From Gallionellaceae bacterium UBA5126 (GTDB taxonomy: Bacteria > Pseudomonadota > Gammaproteobacteria > Burkholderiales > Gallionellaceae), in contig DHYQ01000094.1 in the NCBI GenBank assembly GCA_002414205.1, forward strand, positions 1-14,471: DNA of 14,471 bases, in the 5' to 3' direction. Position numbers and translations under genes: made by a program. Positions 6,295 to 14,300 of the stretch are shown piece by piece. Under the pieces are notes generated by a model. That model searched no databases. It worked only from the letters and a program-made list of their open reading frames with translations, and was not told the origin of the DNA. Position 1 is the first letter of the stretch. Every line of letters begins with the position of its first letter.

Positions 6295-7530
6295 TCAGCG
6301 AGGTTTGCCTTGCTCGGTATCATTTTGCAAACAGGTGGCATAGCGGCGTTGCACGCGGGTGGCGAACCATTCTGTGGTCAGTTTGCGGGTGAACTTGGGG
6401 CTATGCAGTTGTATGCCCGGCATGACGGTACGGGGCTGGGTGGCGCGCCGGTCAGCCAGTTCAAACAATCGACCATACAGCACGGTCTGGCTGAAGCTGG
6501 GGGATTTTTCCAGCAGCAGGTCGCGGCGGATGTCGGCTTCGCTCATTTTTAGGCCGTGCTGCATGCCTAACAGCGCGCTGAGGGTTTCGCTCGCCTCGCT
6601 GTCGGGCTGGCCATTTTTGTAGCGTAGCAAATCGCCATCGGTGCCGATTTTCTTGCCTGCAACTTTGCCCAGTGCCTGCTGAAAAGCGGCATTGCGGCTG
6701 CTGTAACGCCCGGCGTTGAAGTCGGCGAAGCGGTACAGCGGTTCCTTGTAGGGCGCGGGGTAGTCCAGCAAAATGGCCGTGCCGAAATACAGCCCGCCGC
6801 GCCGGGTAAACACTTCGCTGCGTACACTGCCCGGCATGGGGTAGGGATAGGGGCGGCGCTGCACATACTCCTCGGCAAAGGCTACGCTGACCTGCATCGG
6901 CCCGCCGGTGCGCACCGGGTTGTAGTGGTGGAACAACTTGTTGCCGCCGGGCACGCGGGCGACGATTTCCTCCACCAGATCGCTGACTTCGCGCTCGGTT
7001 TTCAGCGTGTCGATGCGCTGCTGGTAAGTGCGGCCATCCAGCGACTGGCGCGCCAGCATCCATTGCACCATGCGTTCTGGAACGTGATATTTGTCGCCGC
7101 GAGTCTGAATTTCCTTTTGTACGATTTGTGGCAGATTCGGGACGGTTGGGTCGGCTTGGTAGTTGGATTCCTGCTCGATGACTGCCAGCACGGCACACAG
7201 ATTGCGGCTGCTGGGTTCAATGTCCAGTGTCAGGAAAGCCTGTTGCAAATCCACCGCCCAACCATTGCGGTCGGCCAGATTGGCCGGTAGCAGCTTCAGA
7301 ATGTGCTGGCGCGTGAGTTGAGCGCGACTGGGTGCGCCGGGTGCGACCGGCGTGAACGGGGGCGTCACGGCGGCGGCTCTGGGAGAGGACGCCGGTTTTT
7401 GGGGGGGCGCGCTGGGCGTGGCGCTGGTGACGGGGGCCGGGCGTGTTTGGGATTTGATGGTTGGAGGCGTAGCGCAACCCGCCAGGATAGTCAGCAGCAA
7501 AGCCGTTATCGGCAGCAAAAAACGACGCAT
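6295..7530 (-). CDS. DUF1615 lipoprotein, lysozyme/transglycosylase-like
   Basis: This 411-residue protein begins with a lipoprotein signal (MRRFLLPITALLLTILAGC; lipobox LAGC, Cys19) and continues with a Pro/Ala-rich linker to about residue 70, then a globular domain. The combination of AVIEQESNYQADP (116-128) and YNPVRTGGPMQV (203-214) resembles the catalytic glutamate and GPMQV motifs of soluble lytic transglycosylase folds, and the overall sequence matches the DUF1615 family as I recall it. Peptidoglycan cleavage is therefore plausible but inferred. I chose the ATG at 7530 because it begins the signal peptide; an upstream in-frame start would add 19 residues before it. It is divergent from the M16 peptidase, with about 100 bp between them. 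Confidence 0.85.
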   Translation of the reverse strand: MRRFLLPITALLLTILAGCATPPTIKSQTRPAPVTSATPSAPPQKPASSPRAAAVTPPFTPVAPGAPSRAQLTRQHILKLLPANLADRNGWAVDLQQAFLTLDIEPSSRNLCAVLAVIEQESNYQADPTVPNLPQIVQKEIQTRGDKYHVPERMVQWMLARQSLDGRTYQQRIDTLKTEREVSDLVEEIVARVPGGNKLFHHYNPVRTGGPMQVSVAFAEEYVQRRPYPYPMPGSVRSEVFTRRGGLYFGTAILLDYPAPYKEPLYRFADFNAGRYSSRNAAFQQALGKVAGKKIGTDGDLLRYKNGQPDSEASETLSALLGMQHGLKMSEADIRRDLLLEKSPSFSQTVLYGRLFELADRRATQPRTVMPGIQLHSPKFTRKLTTEWFATRVQRRYATCLQNDTEQGKPR

Positions 7531-7558
7531 GATGAGGTCTCGCAAGTCAGGGCGGGCA

Positions 7559-7587
7559 AGGATAGGGCAAGGGGAGACGGCGCGCAA
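7559..7587 (-). promoter_or_regulatory. Candidate sigma-70 promoter for the DUF1615 gene
   Basis: On the minus strand TTGCGC (7587-7582) and TATCCT (7564-7559) are separated by exactly 17 bases. Transcription would start near 7552, some 20 bases before the ATG at 7530. The -35 has a good TTG core and the -10 has the TA and final T. Confidence 0.4.
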
Positions 7588-7591
7588 GCCG

Positions 7592-7600
7592 TGCTAAACT
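7592..7600 (+). promoter_or_regulatory. Candidate extended -10 for the M16 peptidase gene
   Basis: TGCTAAACT fits an extended -10 element (TGnTAnAnT) on the plus strand, about 33 bases upstream of the peptidase start. No recognisable -35 is found 17 bases further upstream. Confidence 0.3.
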
Positions 7601-7633
7601 GCACCCCCGTAGCGTTTTCTCTAGGAGAGTGTG

Positions 7634-10360
7634 ATGCAAGGCAAATCTTTCATGCGCCAGTTGCGCTGGTTGTTGTTGCTGTTGATGTGGTTGAGTCCGG
7701 TTGCATTGGCCGCACCGCTGCCCAAGGGTGTGCATAAGGTGCAGGAAGTCGAGGGAATTCAGGAATATCGTTTGGATAATGGCCTGAAAATTTTGCTACT
7801 GCCGGACGAGAGCAAACCGACTTTGCGTTTGAGCGTGACCTATCTGGTCGGCTCGCGCCATGAGAATTATGGTGAAACAGGCATGGCGCATTTGCTGGAG
7901 CATTTGTTGTTCAAGGGTTCGACGCATTTTCGTAATATCGACCGCGAATTCAGCAAGCGCGGCATGAACTCCAACGCCACTACTTCGCAGGATCGCACCC
8001 AATACTTTGAAGCCTTCGAGGCCAAGCCAGAACATCTGTACTGGGCCATCGACATGGAGGCGGATCGTATGGTCAACGCCTTTGTGGCGAAAAAAGACCT
8101 CGATTCGGAAATGACCGTGGTGCGCAACGAATACGAAAGCGGGGAAAACTCGCCCATGGGCGTGCTGATGAAGCGCATGCAGAGCGTGGCGTTTGATTGG
8201 CACAACTACAGCAATTCCACCATCGGCAACCGCAGCGATATCGAAAATGTCGGCATCGAAAATCTGCGCGCTTTTTACCGCAAGTATTACCAGCCCGACA
8301 ATGCCGTGGTGACGCTGGTGGGCAAGTTTGATACCCAGGCCACGCTGGCACGGATGGCCAAATCCTTTGGCCGGATTGCCAAGCCCAAGCGCAGTTTGCA
8401 GGAAAGCTGGACGGTTGAGCCGACGCAGGATGGCGAGCGCAATTTTGTGGTGCGTCGCAAGGGCGATGAGCAAATGGTGTTGCTGGCCTACAAGGTGCCC
8501 GCCGGGCTGCATGTGGATGGCGATGCACTGGATTTTGCCCGCGATATTCTGACCGACATGCCGAATGGTCGTTTGTACAAATTGCTGGTAGAAACCGGTA
8601 AAGCCACCAGCGTGTATGGCGGTAGTGGCGCGGGCAGCATGGCGACCGGGCTATTGCTGATTGGCGCGGACGTGAAGTTGGGCGAGCCGATTGAGCCCGT
8701 GCGCGATGCCTTGATTGCCGCCGTGGAATCATTCTACAAAACACCACCGACACCGGAAGAAATGACACGGGTGCAACGCGCCTACCACAATTACTACGAG
8801 GAAGTGTTTTCCAGTCCGCAGCGCATTGCCGGGGCCTTGACCGAAGGGGTGGTTCAAGGCGATTGGCGCTTGTTACTGCATGCCCGTGACCGTATTGATC
8901 AGGTGCAACCGGCGCAAATTCAGGCAGTCGCGGCGCATTATTTCAAGCGCGACAATCGCACGGTGGGCATGTTCCTGCCAGAAGATAACCCGCAACGCGC
9001 CGAGATTCCGGCAGCCCCCAAGGTGGCGGAGGTGCTGAAGAACTTCAAGCCACACGTTGCCGAGGCGGCGGGCGAAAACTTTAGTCCCGCGCAGGCCAAT
9101 ATTGATGCGCGCACCCAGCGTCTGGAGATTGCCGGGTTGAAAGTGGCCTTCCTGCCGAAGAAAAATCGCGGCGAAACCGTCACGGTGAATTTCAATCTGC
9201 ATTGGGGCGATGAGCGTAGCTTGTTCAATCAAACCACCGCAGCCGGTATGGTCGGTGGGATGTTGATGCGCGGCACCACGCGTTTTACCCGCCAACAACT
9301 GGCGGACGAAATGGATCGTTTGCGCATTTCCGGCGGCGTGTTTGGCTTTGAAACCAAACGCGCCAATCTAGTTGAAGCCTTAAAGCTGATGGCGCATGTA
9401 TTGCAAGCGCCGACTTTCCCGGTCAGCGAATTCGAGCAATTGCGCAAGCAAAGCCTGACGGGGCTGGAGAGCGGGCGCAGTGACCCGGATACCTTGGCTT
9501 GGGAAGCCATGAGCACGCATTTTGATCGCTATCCCAAAGGAGACTGGCGTGCCGCCAAGAGCACCGAGGAAGCCATTGCCGATACCCAAGCCGTCACCCT
9601 GGAGCAGACCAAGGCTTTCTATCAGCAATTCTATGGCGCCTCGCACGGTGAAATTTCCATTGTGGGCGACTTTGACCCGGCGGAAATTCGTCCCGTGCTG
9701 CAAACTTTGTACAGCAACTGGCCAAGTGCGGCGGCATATGAGCGTCTGAGCAATCGCAATTTTGAAGTCACCCCGTTGCGCAAGCTCATCAATACCCCGG
9801 ACAAGGAAAATGGCGTGTATCTGGCGCGGTTGAACTTGGACATGCGCGATGATGATGCCGATTACCCCGCCCTCTTTGTCGCCAACTATTTGCTGGGCGG
9901 CGGCGCAGGTCTGGATTCGCGGTTGATGAAGCGGGTGCGTCAGCAAGAAGGCTTGTCCTACCACATAGGCTCTGGCTTGGGGGTAGGCTCGCTGGATCGG
10001 GCGGCCAATTTCAGCATCAATGCCATTGCGGCACCGCAAAACATGCTCAAGGTCGAAGTGGCGGTGCGGGAAGAATTGCAACGTGCCGTGCAGCAGGGTT
10101 TCACGGCGGAAGAGCTGGCAACTGCGAAATCCGGCATCCTGCAAAAACGCCTGCAAGCGCGTACCAACGACGGTAATTTGGCGTGGAATTGGAACAACAA
10201 CCTGTTCTTGGGCCGCACCTTTGCCTGGAGCAAAGCCTTTGAGGACAAGCTACAAGCGCTGACGGTGGAGCAAGTGAACGCGGCTTTCCGTCGTGCCATT
10301 CACCCGGAACAGCTCAGCGTGGTCATGGCCTTCGATCAAGCCAAAGCAGCCAAGCCATGA
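7634..10360 (+). CDS. M16 family (pitrilysin-type) zinc metallopeptidase, two-domain, exported
   Basis: This protein of about 908 residues has a signal peptide (basic start, hydrophobic core, cleavage probably after ..VALAA near residue 27). The inverted zinc motif HLLEH lies about 60 residues into the mature protein (zinc ligands His86 and His90, catalytic Glu89), with the third ligand Glu166 in VVRNEYE. A second M16-like half follows from about residue 480 and lacks an HxxEH motif, as is usual for the non-catalytic half. M16 enzymes of this size close as a clamshell over peptides, so degradation of periplasmic peptides is the likely role; the substrate is unknown. The ATG at 7634 is preferred to the adjacent GTG at 7631 because AGGAG lies at 7623-7627. 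It is divergent from the DUF1615 lipoprotein and convergent with queF. Confidence 0.93.
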   Translation: MQGKSFMRQLRWLLLLLMWLSPVALAAPLPKGVHKVQEVEGIQEYRLDNGLKILLLPDESKPTLRLSVTYLVGSRHENYGETGMAHLLEHLLFKGSTHFRNIDREFSKRGMNSNATTSQDRTQYFEAFEAKPEHLYWAIDMEADRMVNAFVAKKDLDSEMTVVRNEYESGENSPMGVLMKRMQSVAFDWHNYSNSTIGNRSDIENVGIENLRAFYRKYYQPDNAVVTLVGKFDTQATLARMAKSFGRIAKPKRSLQESWTVEPTQDGERNFVVRRKGDEQMVLLAYKVPAGLHVDGDALDFARDILTDMPNGRLYKLLVETGKATSVYGGSGAGSMATGLLLIGADVKLGEPIEPVRDALIAAVESFYKTPPTPEEMTRVQRAYHNYYEEVFSSPQRIAGALTEGVVQGDWRLLLHARDRIDQVQPAQIQAVAAHYFKRDNRTVGMFLPEDNPQRAEIPAAPKVAEVLKNFKPHVAEAAGENFSPAQANIDARTQRLEIAGLKVAFLPKKNRGETVTVNFNLHWGDERSLFNQTTAAGMVGGMLMRGTTRFTRQQLADEMDRLRISGGVFGFETKRANLVEALKLMAHVLQAPTFPVSEFEQLRKQSLTGLESGRSDPDTLAWEAMSTHFDRYPKGDWRAAKSTEEAIADTQAVTLEQTKAFYQQFYGASHGEISIVGDFDPAEIRPVLQTLYSNWPSAAAYERLSNRNFEVTPLRKLINTPDKENGVYLARLNLDMRDDDADYPALFVANYLLGGGAGLDSRLMKRVRQQEGLSYHIGSGLGVGSLDRAANFSINAIAAPQNMLKVEVAVREELQRAVQQGFTAEELATAKSGILQKRLQARTNDGNLAWNWNNNLFLGRTFAWSKAFEDKLQALTVEQVNAAFRRAIHPEQLSVVMAFDQAKAAKP

Positions 10361-10366
10361 AGACAA

Positions 10367-10384
10367 CCCCGGCATTGGCCGGGG
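10367..10384. terminator. GC-rich hairpin after the M16 gene, between convergent genes
   Basis: CCCCGGC and GCCGGGG form a perfect 7-bp stem with an ATTG loop, 6 bases after the peptidase stop codon. A short U-rich stretch follows on the minus strand (TTGTCTT), so it may serve queF as well. Neither side has a proper T-tract. Confidence 0.5.
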
Positions 10385-10393
10385 CTGAATGGA

Positions 10394-10424
10394 GCTTCAC
10401 GACCGCGCAATCCGGTCGTGAAGC
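10394..10424. terminator. 12-bp perfect hairpin between M16 and queF
   Basis: GCTTCACGACCG (10394-10405) and CGGTCGTGAAGC (10413-10424) pair without mismatch around a 7-base loop, immediately downstream of the queF stop. Its position between convergent genes suggests a bidirectional transcript end or an RNA-stabilising hairpin. There is no T-tract. Core and loop resemble the hairpin at 2605-2629. Confidence 0.5.
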
Positions 10425-10430
10425 AGCGGC

Positions 10431-10850
10431 TTAACCGCGTGTGTTGGAGGAGCTGGGGAAGCTGCTCAACTCCACGCGTGGCGCGGGCTGCCAGCCGGGT
10501 TGGCGATGCTCCGCCACCACATTGGTGAAAATCCCGCCGCGCACATAAAACTTGGCGGTCAAGCGCATAAAGCGCGGTTGGGTCGCCGCCACCAAATCAT
10601 CCAGAATGCGGTTGGTCACATCTTCGTGGAAATGCCCCTCGTCGCGGAAGCTCCACATATACAACTTCAGGCTCTTCAATTCCACGCACTTTTGGTCAGC
10701 GATGTAATCCAGAATCAGCGTGGCAAAATCCGGCTGGCCGGTTTTCGGGCACAAACAAGTGAATTCCGGGACTTCCATGTGAATATGGTAATCGCGGTTC
10801 GGTTGTGGATTGTCAAACGTTTCCAGGGCTTTGGTCGGTTGCGTGCTCAT
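10431..10850 (-). CDS. queF: NADPH-dependent 7-cyano-7-deazaguanine (preQ0) reductase
   Basis: This 139-residue protein has the length of type I (single-domain) QueF, which reduces the nitrile of preQ0 to the amine preQ1 in queuosine tRNA synthesis, in the cytoplasm. The stretch [14 protein letters not shown] (30-43) contains the catalytic cysteine (Cys34, equivalent to the CPxTGQPD cysteine that forms the thioimide) and the proton-donating Asp41. ELKSLKLY (57-64) is the NADPH-binding QueF motif, and HFHEDVTN holds the conserved His-Glu pair for substrate. The ATG at 10850 is preceded by GAGG at six bases; the site lies inside a 10-bp palindrome (CGAGGCCTCG, 10852-10861). No other queuosine gene is in the window. 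Confidence 0.96.
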   Translation of the reverse strand: MSTQPTKALETFDNPQPNRDYHIHMEVPEFTCLCPKTGQPDFATLILDYIADQKCVELKSLKLYMWSFRDEGHFHEDVTNRILDDLVAATQPRFMRLTAKFYVRGGIFTNVVAEHRQPGWQPAPRVELSSFPSSSNTRG

Positions 10851-10882
10851 GCGAGGCCTCGTGCAGAAAAAATCGGGGGCGC

Positions 10883-10888
10883 ATTATA
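10883..10888 (-). promoter_or_regulatory. Consensus -10 box for queF
   Basis: The minus strand carries a perfect TATAAT about 33 bases upstream of the queF ATG, giving a leader of roughly 25 bases. No good -35 lies 16-18 bases further up. The leader is too short to hold a preQ1 riboswitch, and I see none. Confidence 0.5.
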
Positions 10889-10989
10889 GCGGCTATGGCG
10901 GGGACGGGCTGCTTGGTGTTGCAAGGAGCTGCGATGGCCAGCGAGTTATCGCCACGGCGTTATTGGGGGCTGATTTCAGTGGGTGATAA

Positions 10990-11018
10990 GTGACTATGCT
11001 CGCTTTAGGGTTTATAGT
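10990..11018 (+). promoter_or_regulatory. Candidate sigma-70 promoter for the DUF898-M48 operon
   Basis: GTGACT (10990-10995) and TATAGT (11013-11018) are spaced by 17 bases on the plus strand. Transcription would start near 11025, about 22 bases before the ATG at 11047 and just ahead of its ribosome site. Confidence 0.4.
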
Positions 11019-11046
11019 GCACGGCAGTCAACACGAGGAGAGTCGC

Positions 11047-12156
11047 ATGTTTGAGCAGGAAAATGGCGTTTTTATGCCCAATAATGCCCCGTCTACCGGG
11101 TCGGTGTCATTCAAATTTACCGGGCAGGCCGGCGAATATTTTCGTATCTGGATCGTCAATATTTGCTTAACGCTGGTCACGCTCGGCATTTACTCCGCGT
11201 GGGCAAAAGTGCGTCGTAAGCGCTATTTTTATGGCAATACGTTGTTAAATGAGGCGGGGTTTGATTATCTCGCCGATCCCAAGGCGATTCTGCGTGGTCG
11301 CTTGATTGCGGTTGCAGTGCTTGCCCTGGTTAGTCTGCTCAATACGTTTGTAAACGTCGATATTTTCGCCCTGCTGTATCTATTGCTGATTCCTTTTATT
11401 GTCATTAAGTCGGCCATATTCAATGCCAATAATTCGGCGTATCGCAATGTGCGCTTCAAGTTTGGTGTTGGTTTTGCACCGAAATCGACTTCTTTCGGGC
11501 TGGAGCGCATCACGGTGCGTGGCTATAACCAGACCAGCCAATTTTTGATTTTGCCCGCTGTTTTGTTGCCGTTAAGCATGGGGTTGCTGTATCCCTACTA
11601 CGTTTTCCGCAAGCGGCAGTTCTTCTTGCAACACAGTGCCTTTGGTAAGACCGACTTTTGGTTTGATGGCACGGCAGGGGCGTTTTACCGGGCGTATGCC
11701 AAAGTGGCAGGTGTGGCGTTGCTACTCATCGTGGCCTCCGGCGTGAGTGCAAAGTCGCTGGCACCCGTGTTGTTGGGCAAGCTCGGCCCAATGATGATGG
11801 GGGTGGCATTGTTGGCGTTGCTGGGGGTGCCCTTGTTTTCCTGGGTGCGTGCCTATCACGATGCGACCGTCGGACGCTTGTCCTGGCAGCATAGTGGCTT
11901 AGGGAAGTTGCGTTTCGATTGCCAATGGCAAAGCAATGCCCTGTTCCAGTTATATGTTGTCAATCATCTGGCCATCCTGTTTTCACTGGGCTTGTTGATC
12001 CCATGGGCAAATATCCGCACCGCGCGCTACCAGATTGAAGGCTTGTCGTTATCGCCCGCCAGTGCGCTCAACGATTTTGTCGCCACTGAAATCGAACAGG
12101 TCAGTGCGTTGGGTGATGAGGCCGGTGAATTGGTGGATTGGGATTTCGGCTTATGA
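11047..12156 (+). CDS. DUF898 (YjgN-type) multi-pass inner membrane protein
   Basis: This 369-residue protein has at least six hydrophobic segments. The motif YFRIWIVNICLTLVTLGIY followed by SAWAKVRRKRYFYGNT near the N-terminus, and its echo LFQLYVVNHLAILFSLGLL followed by IPWANIRTARYQIEG near the C-terminus, are the repeated DUF898 signature and indicate an internal duplication. The family function is unknown. The ATG at 11047 is chosen because GAGGAG ends six bases before it; an earlier in-frame ATG at 10990 would add 19 residues and overlap the likely promoter. Its stop overlaps the start of the M48 peptidase gene (ATGA), so the two are translationally coupled and probably act together in the membrane. 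Confidence 0.88.
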   Translation: MFEQENGVFMPNNAPSTGSVSFKFTGQAGEYFRIWIVNICLTLVTLGIYSAWAKVRRKRYFYGNTLLNEAGFDYLADPKAILRGRLIAVAVLALVSLLNTFVNVDIFALLYLLLIPFIVIKSAIFNANNSAYRNVRFKFGVGFAPKSTSFGLERITVRGYNQTSQFLILPAVLLPLSMGLLYPYYVFRKRQFFLQHSAFGKTDFWFDGTAGAFYRAYAKVAGVALLLIVASGVSAKSLAPVLLGKLGPMMMGVALLALLGVPLFSWVRAYHDATVGRLSWQHSGLGKLRFDCQWQSNALFQLYVVNHLAILFSLGLLIPWANIRTARYQIEGLSLSPASALNDFVATEIEQVSALGDEAGELVDWDFGL

Positions 12157-13154
12157 GCAGGTTCGAGGCCTATTACTACGACGGGCAATCCTCGCAGCAA
12201 CACAAGGTCTCGGTGTATTTCCTGTCATCACAGCAGTTGCGCATCGTCGGTGACGCGGTGGCGGTGACTTGGGCGTTGAATCAAGTCCGCTGCTCTCCGC
12301 GCGTGGGCAACACCCGGCGACATTTGTATTTTCCCGACGGCACCCAATGTGAAACTGTCGACAATGATGCGGTAGATGCCCTGTTTTCCCAACCCTCCTT
12401 GCTGCATCGTCTGGAAAGCCACCTGCCTCATGTGGTGGCAGCATTGCTGATGACGGTGGCATTGGTTTGGGGTGGCGTGACGTTTGGCGTGCCCGCGCTG
12501 GCCAAGCAGGTTGCGTTTCACTTGCCCACGGAAACCGATCACTTGCTTGGCAAAGAGGCCTTGGCCGAGTTGGAGCAACATTGGTTGCAACCCTCCAAAT
12601 TACCCGCCATGCGCCAAGCGCAAATCACCCGGCTGTTTCAAACCTTGCAACAGGACATACCGGCGGCCCGCCAATATCAACTGGTGTTGCGCGACAGTGA
12701 ACACATCGGGGCCAATGCCTTGGCATTGCCCTCCGGGGTGATCGTCGTGACGGATCCGTTGGTCAAACTGGCGCAAAGTGATGATGAGCTGTTGGGCGTT
12801 TTGGCACACGAAGCGGGGCACTTGCAGCAACGCCATGCTGTGCGGCAGATGCTGCAAAACTCTGCCACCGCACTGACGTTGATTTTTTTGACCGGTGATA
12901 TTGGCTCCATGACCGCCTTGGCCGCCGGTTTTCCGACCGTGTTGGTGCAATCGAAATATGCCCGCGACTTTGAGCGCGAGGCCGATGATTTTGCCTTCAG
13001 CTACCTGCGCCAACACCAGCGCCCGACACACGCACTGGGGGATTTGTTGCTGCGGATGGAGAAACGCGAGGCGGAAGCAACATCTTGGTGGGAATACTTC
13101 TCCAGTCACCCCGCGACCAAGGAGCGGGCGGAGCGAGGGAAGGTATCGCCATAG
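12153..13154 (+). CDS. M48 family zinc metallopeptidase, membrane-anchored
   Basis: This 333-residue protein has an N-terminal domain of about 85 residues (starting RFEAYYYDGQSSQQ), often seen with this M48 subgroup. One membrane segment (about 91-113) follows, then the peptidase domain. The zinc site is HEAGH (219-223), with the third ligand expected at Glu276 in EREAD (274-278); NALALPSGVIVVTD (188-201) is the conserved edge strand. Its closest functional analogues are HtpX/BepA/LoiP-type peptidases of envelope quality control, but I cannot assign it to one. The ATG at 12153 overlaps the DUF898 stop by four bases; a TTG five codons earlier is possible but less likely. It ends 4 bp from the convergent LprI-like gene. 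Confidence 0.92.
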   Translation: MSRFEAYYYDGQSSQQHKVSVYFLSSQQLRIVGDAVAVTWALNQVRCSPRVGNTRRHLYFPDGTQCETVDNDAVDALFSQPSLLHRLESHLPHVVAALLMTVALVWGGVTFGVPALAKQVAFHLPTETDHLLGKEALAELEQHWLQPSKLPAMRQAQITRLFQTLQQDIPAARQYQLVLRDSEHIGANALALPSGVIVVTDPLVKLAQSDDELLGVLAHEAGHLQQRHAVRQMLQNSATALTLIFLTGDIGSMTALAAGFPTVLVQSKYARDFEREADDFAFSYLRQHQRPTHALGDLLLRMEKREAEATSWWEYFSSHPATKERAERGKVSP

Positions 13155-13158
13155 TAGA

Positions 13159-13572
13159 TTATTCCTTCAACCACCAAGAAGCTGCTTGAAGTTGCTCAAA
13201 GCGGGCAATGTTGAGTTCCGCTTCACAGGCGTGCTTCAAATCTTCTGGCCCGCCACCAACCGAGGCCAAGATAAAAACGAAGTTGCATTGTGCGCGTCGA
13301 TACTTTTGAAATGACTTCACATTGGCTTCAAAGGCGGCGGCCAATGTATTGAGATATGCCGGTTCCTTGCTTTTGGCAATCGCAGCACGAATTTCATCTT
13401 CTTTGTTCTTCAATAAGTCTTGGGCTTGAAATGCACGCAATTCAACGCAGGCACTCATCTTGGGATGGTCATTGCCCACCCAACACTGTCCAACGATGCT
13501 GTTAAATGAATCGGCTAATACGGGGCGGCTGACGAGCAGGCTGGCTGCCATGAATACAAAAATCCGCTTCAT
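13159..13572 (-). CDS. DUF1311/LprI-like small secreted protein
   Basis: This 137-residue protein has a signal peptide (cleavage after ..RPVLA, residue 20). The mature part has four cysteines (30, 42, 96, 116) spaced as in the DUF1311 / lysozyme-inhibitor LprI N-terminal family, with the helical core FQKYRRAQC (88-96) matching the usual W/F..yR..C signature. Two disulfides are likely in the periplasm. Some family members inhibit lysozyme, but the family is broad and I would not assert that here. The ATG at 13572 has AGGA seven bases upstream. It is convergent with the M48 gene with a 4-bp gap and follows the unknown secreted protein by 50 bp. Confidence 0.75.
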   Translation of the reverse strand: MKRIFVFMAASLLVSRPVLADSFNSIVGQCWVGNDHPKMSACVELRAFQAQDLLKNKEDEIRAAIAKSKEPAYLNTLAAAFEANVKSFQKYRRAQCNFVFILASVGGGPEDLKHACEAELNIARFEQLQAASWWLKE

Positions 13573-13622
13573 GCTGTTTTCCTAAAGTCAATAAATTGTC
13601 ATGCGGTGTGGCATGTGCATGG

Positions 13623-14294
13623 TTAGGGGGAAGTCCGGCATTCAGCGCCGTTAAATCTACGCTTGAGTTCAGCGGGCGAAAAAACGCGGCCTATCTTGAG
13701 GGTTGTCGGATGGAGTTGGATGCCGAAGCAATAGGTGGTCATCGCACCAACTGGTTTCTGTAAATAGGCTCCGCCGACGGATAGCACAAGTTGATCGTTT
13801 TGCCACGAAACCATGTCCAGCAGATAAAAAGCGATGTGTGATTTTTTGCCGAGCCGTTTTTGAGTGGCGCGCCGGAGGATTTGATCCATTTGGCGGGGGT
13901 TGGCATTCGGCTTGGTCTGGGTGTTGAACCAGAGCAATTCGCTGGTGTTGGCGACGGGCTGGTTGATGAACAGCAACTGTTCCCCGTTTGGTTCCCAATA
14001 CACGTTGGCATTCCGTTCCAGAAAGAACAGTGTTCGAGATTGACCGCTGGGACATTCGCTGAGTACCACGGGTGATTGGTTGTCGTCAGATTGGAAATCC
14101 GGGTAAACCGCAATTTGCCAGTGACCATGCGCAGGCACCGTTATGCTGGGAACACTCCAGTGCAGGTGTTGCGTACTGTCAATAAGGTACTCATCGCATG
14201 CGGCATGAGCGGTGTGGATGGTCAGGCTGGATAGGAAAATTAGGCCGGTTTGCAAACACGTCTTGCCAGATTTCGTATGCCAGATGCCTCGCAT
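13623..14294 (-). CDS. Secreted protein of unknown function with four cysteines
   Basis: This 223-residue protein has a signal peptide ending around ..TIHTAHA (residue 31), preceded by basic residues. The mature protein has cysteines at 33, 81, 189 and 219, consistent with two disulfides. Beta-strand-like patterns such as SRTLFFLERNANVYWEPNGE and QLLFINQPV loosely recall repeats of beta-propeller proteins, but one unit is not enough to call a fold. I recognise no family. The ATG at 14294 lies 6 bp after the stop of the asparagine-synthase-like gene, with GGTGA inside that gene's end as a poor, distant ribosome site; the two may be co-transcribed. Confidence 0.65.
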   Translation of the reverse strand: MRGIWHTKSGKTCLQTGLIFLSSLTIHTAHAACDEYLIDSTQHLHWSVPSITVPAHGHWQIAVYPDFQSDDNQSPVVLSECPSGQSRTLFFLERNANVYWEPNGEQLLFINQPVANTSELLWFNTQTKPNANPRQMDQILRRATQKRLGKKSHIAFYLLDMVSWQNDQLVLSVGGAYLQKPVGAMTTYCFGIQLHPTTLKIGRVFSPAELKRRFNGAECRTSP

Positions 14295-14300
14295 ATTCGA

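Noticed and set aside
6461..7198. Minus-strand 245-residue frame inside the DUF1615 gene
   Set aside because: It is a shifted frame of a well-supported lipoprotein gene, and its composition (Arg/Ala/Gln-rich, low complexity) is typical of a shadow frame.
7303..7737. Plus-strand frame across the DUF1615-M16 divergent region
   Set aside because: It overlaps both real genes and their promoters, is Gly/Arg-rich and has no recognisable domain.
8073..8768. Long minus-strand frames opposite the M16 peptidase (also 7796-8512 and 9380-10156)
   Set aside because: They are antisense to a strongly supported peptidase frame, with no motifs and shadow-frame composition.
10851..10990. preQ1 riboswitch upstream of queF
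   Set aside because: The leader between the TATAAT box and the ATG is only about 25 bases, and no riboswitch-like stem with an A-rich tail was seen.
12600..13109. Minus-strand 169-residue frame opposite the M48 peptidase
   Set aside because: It is antisense to the HEAGH-containing frame and has no family pattern.
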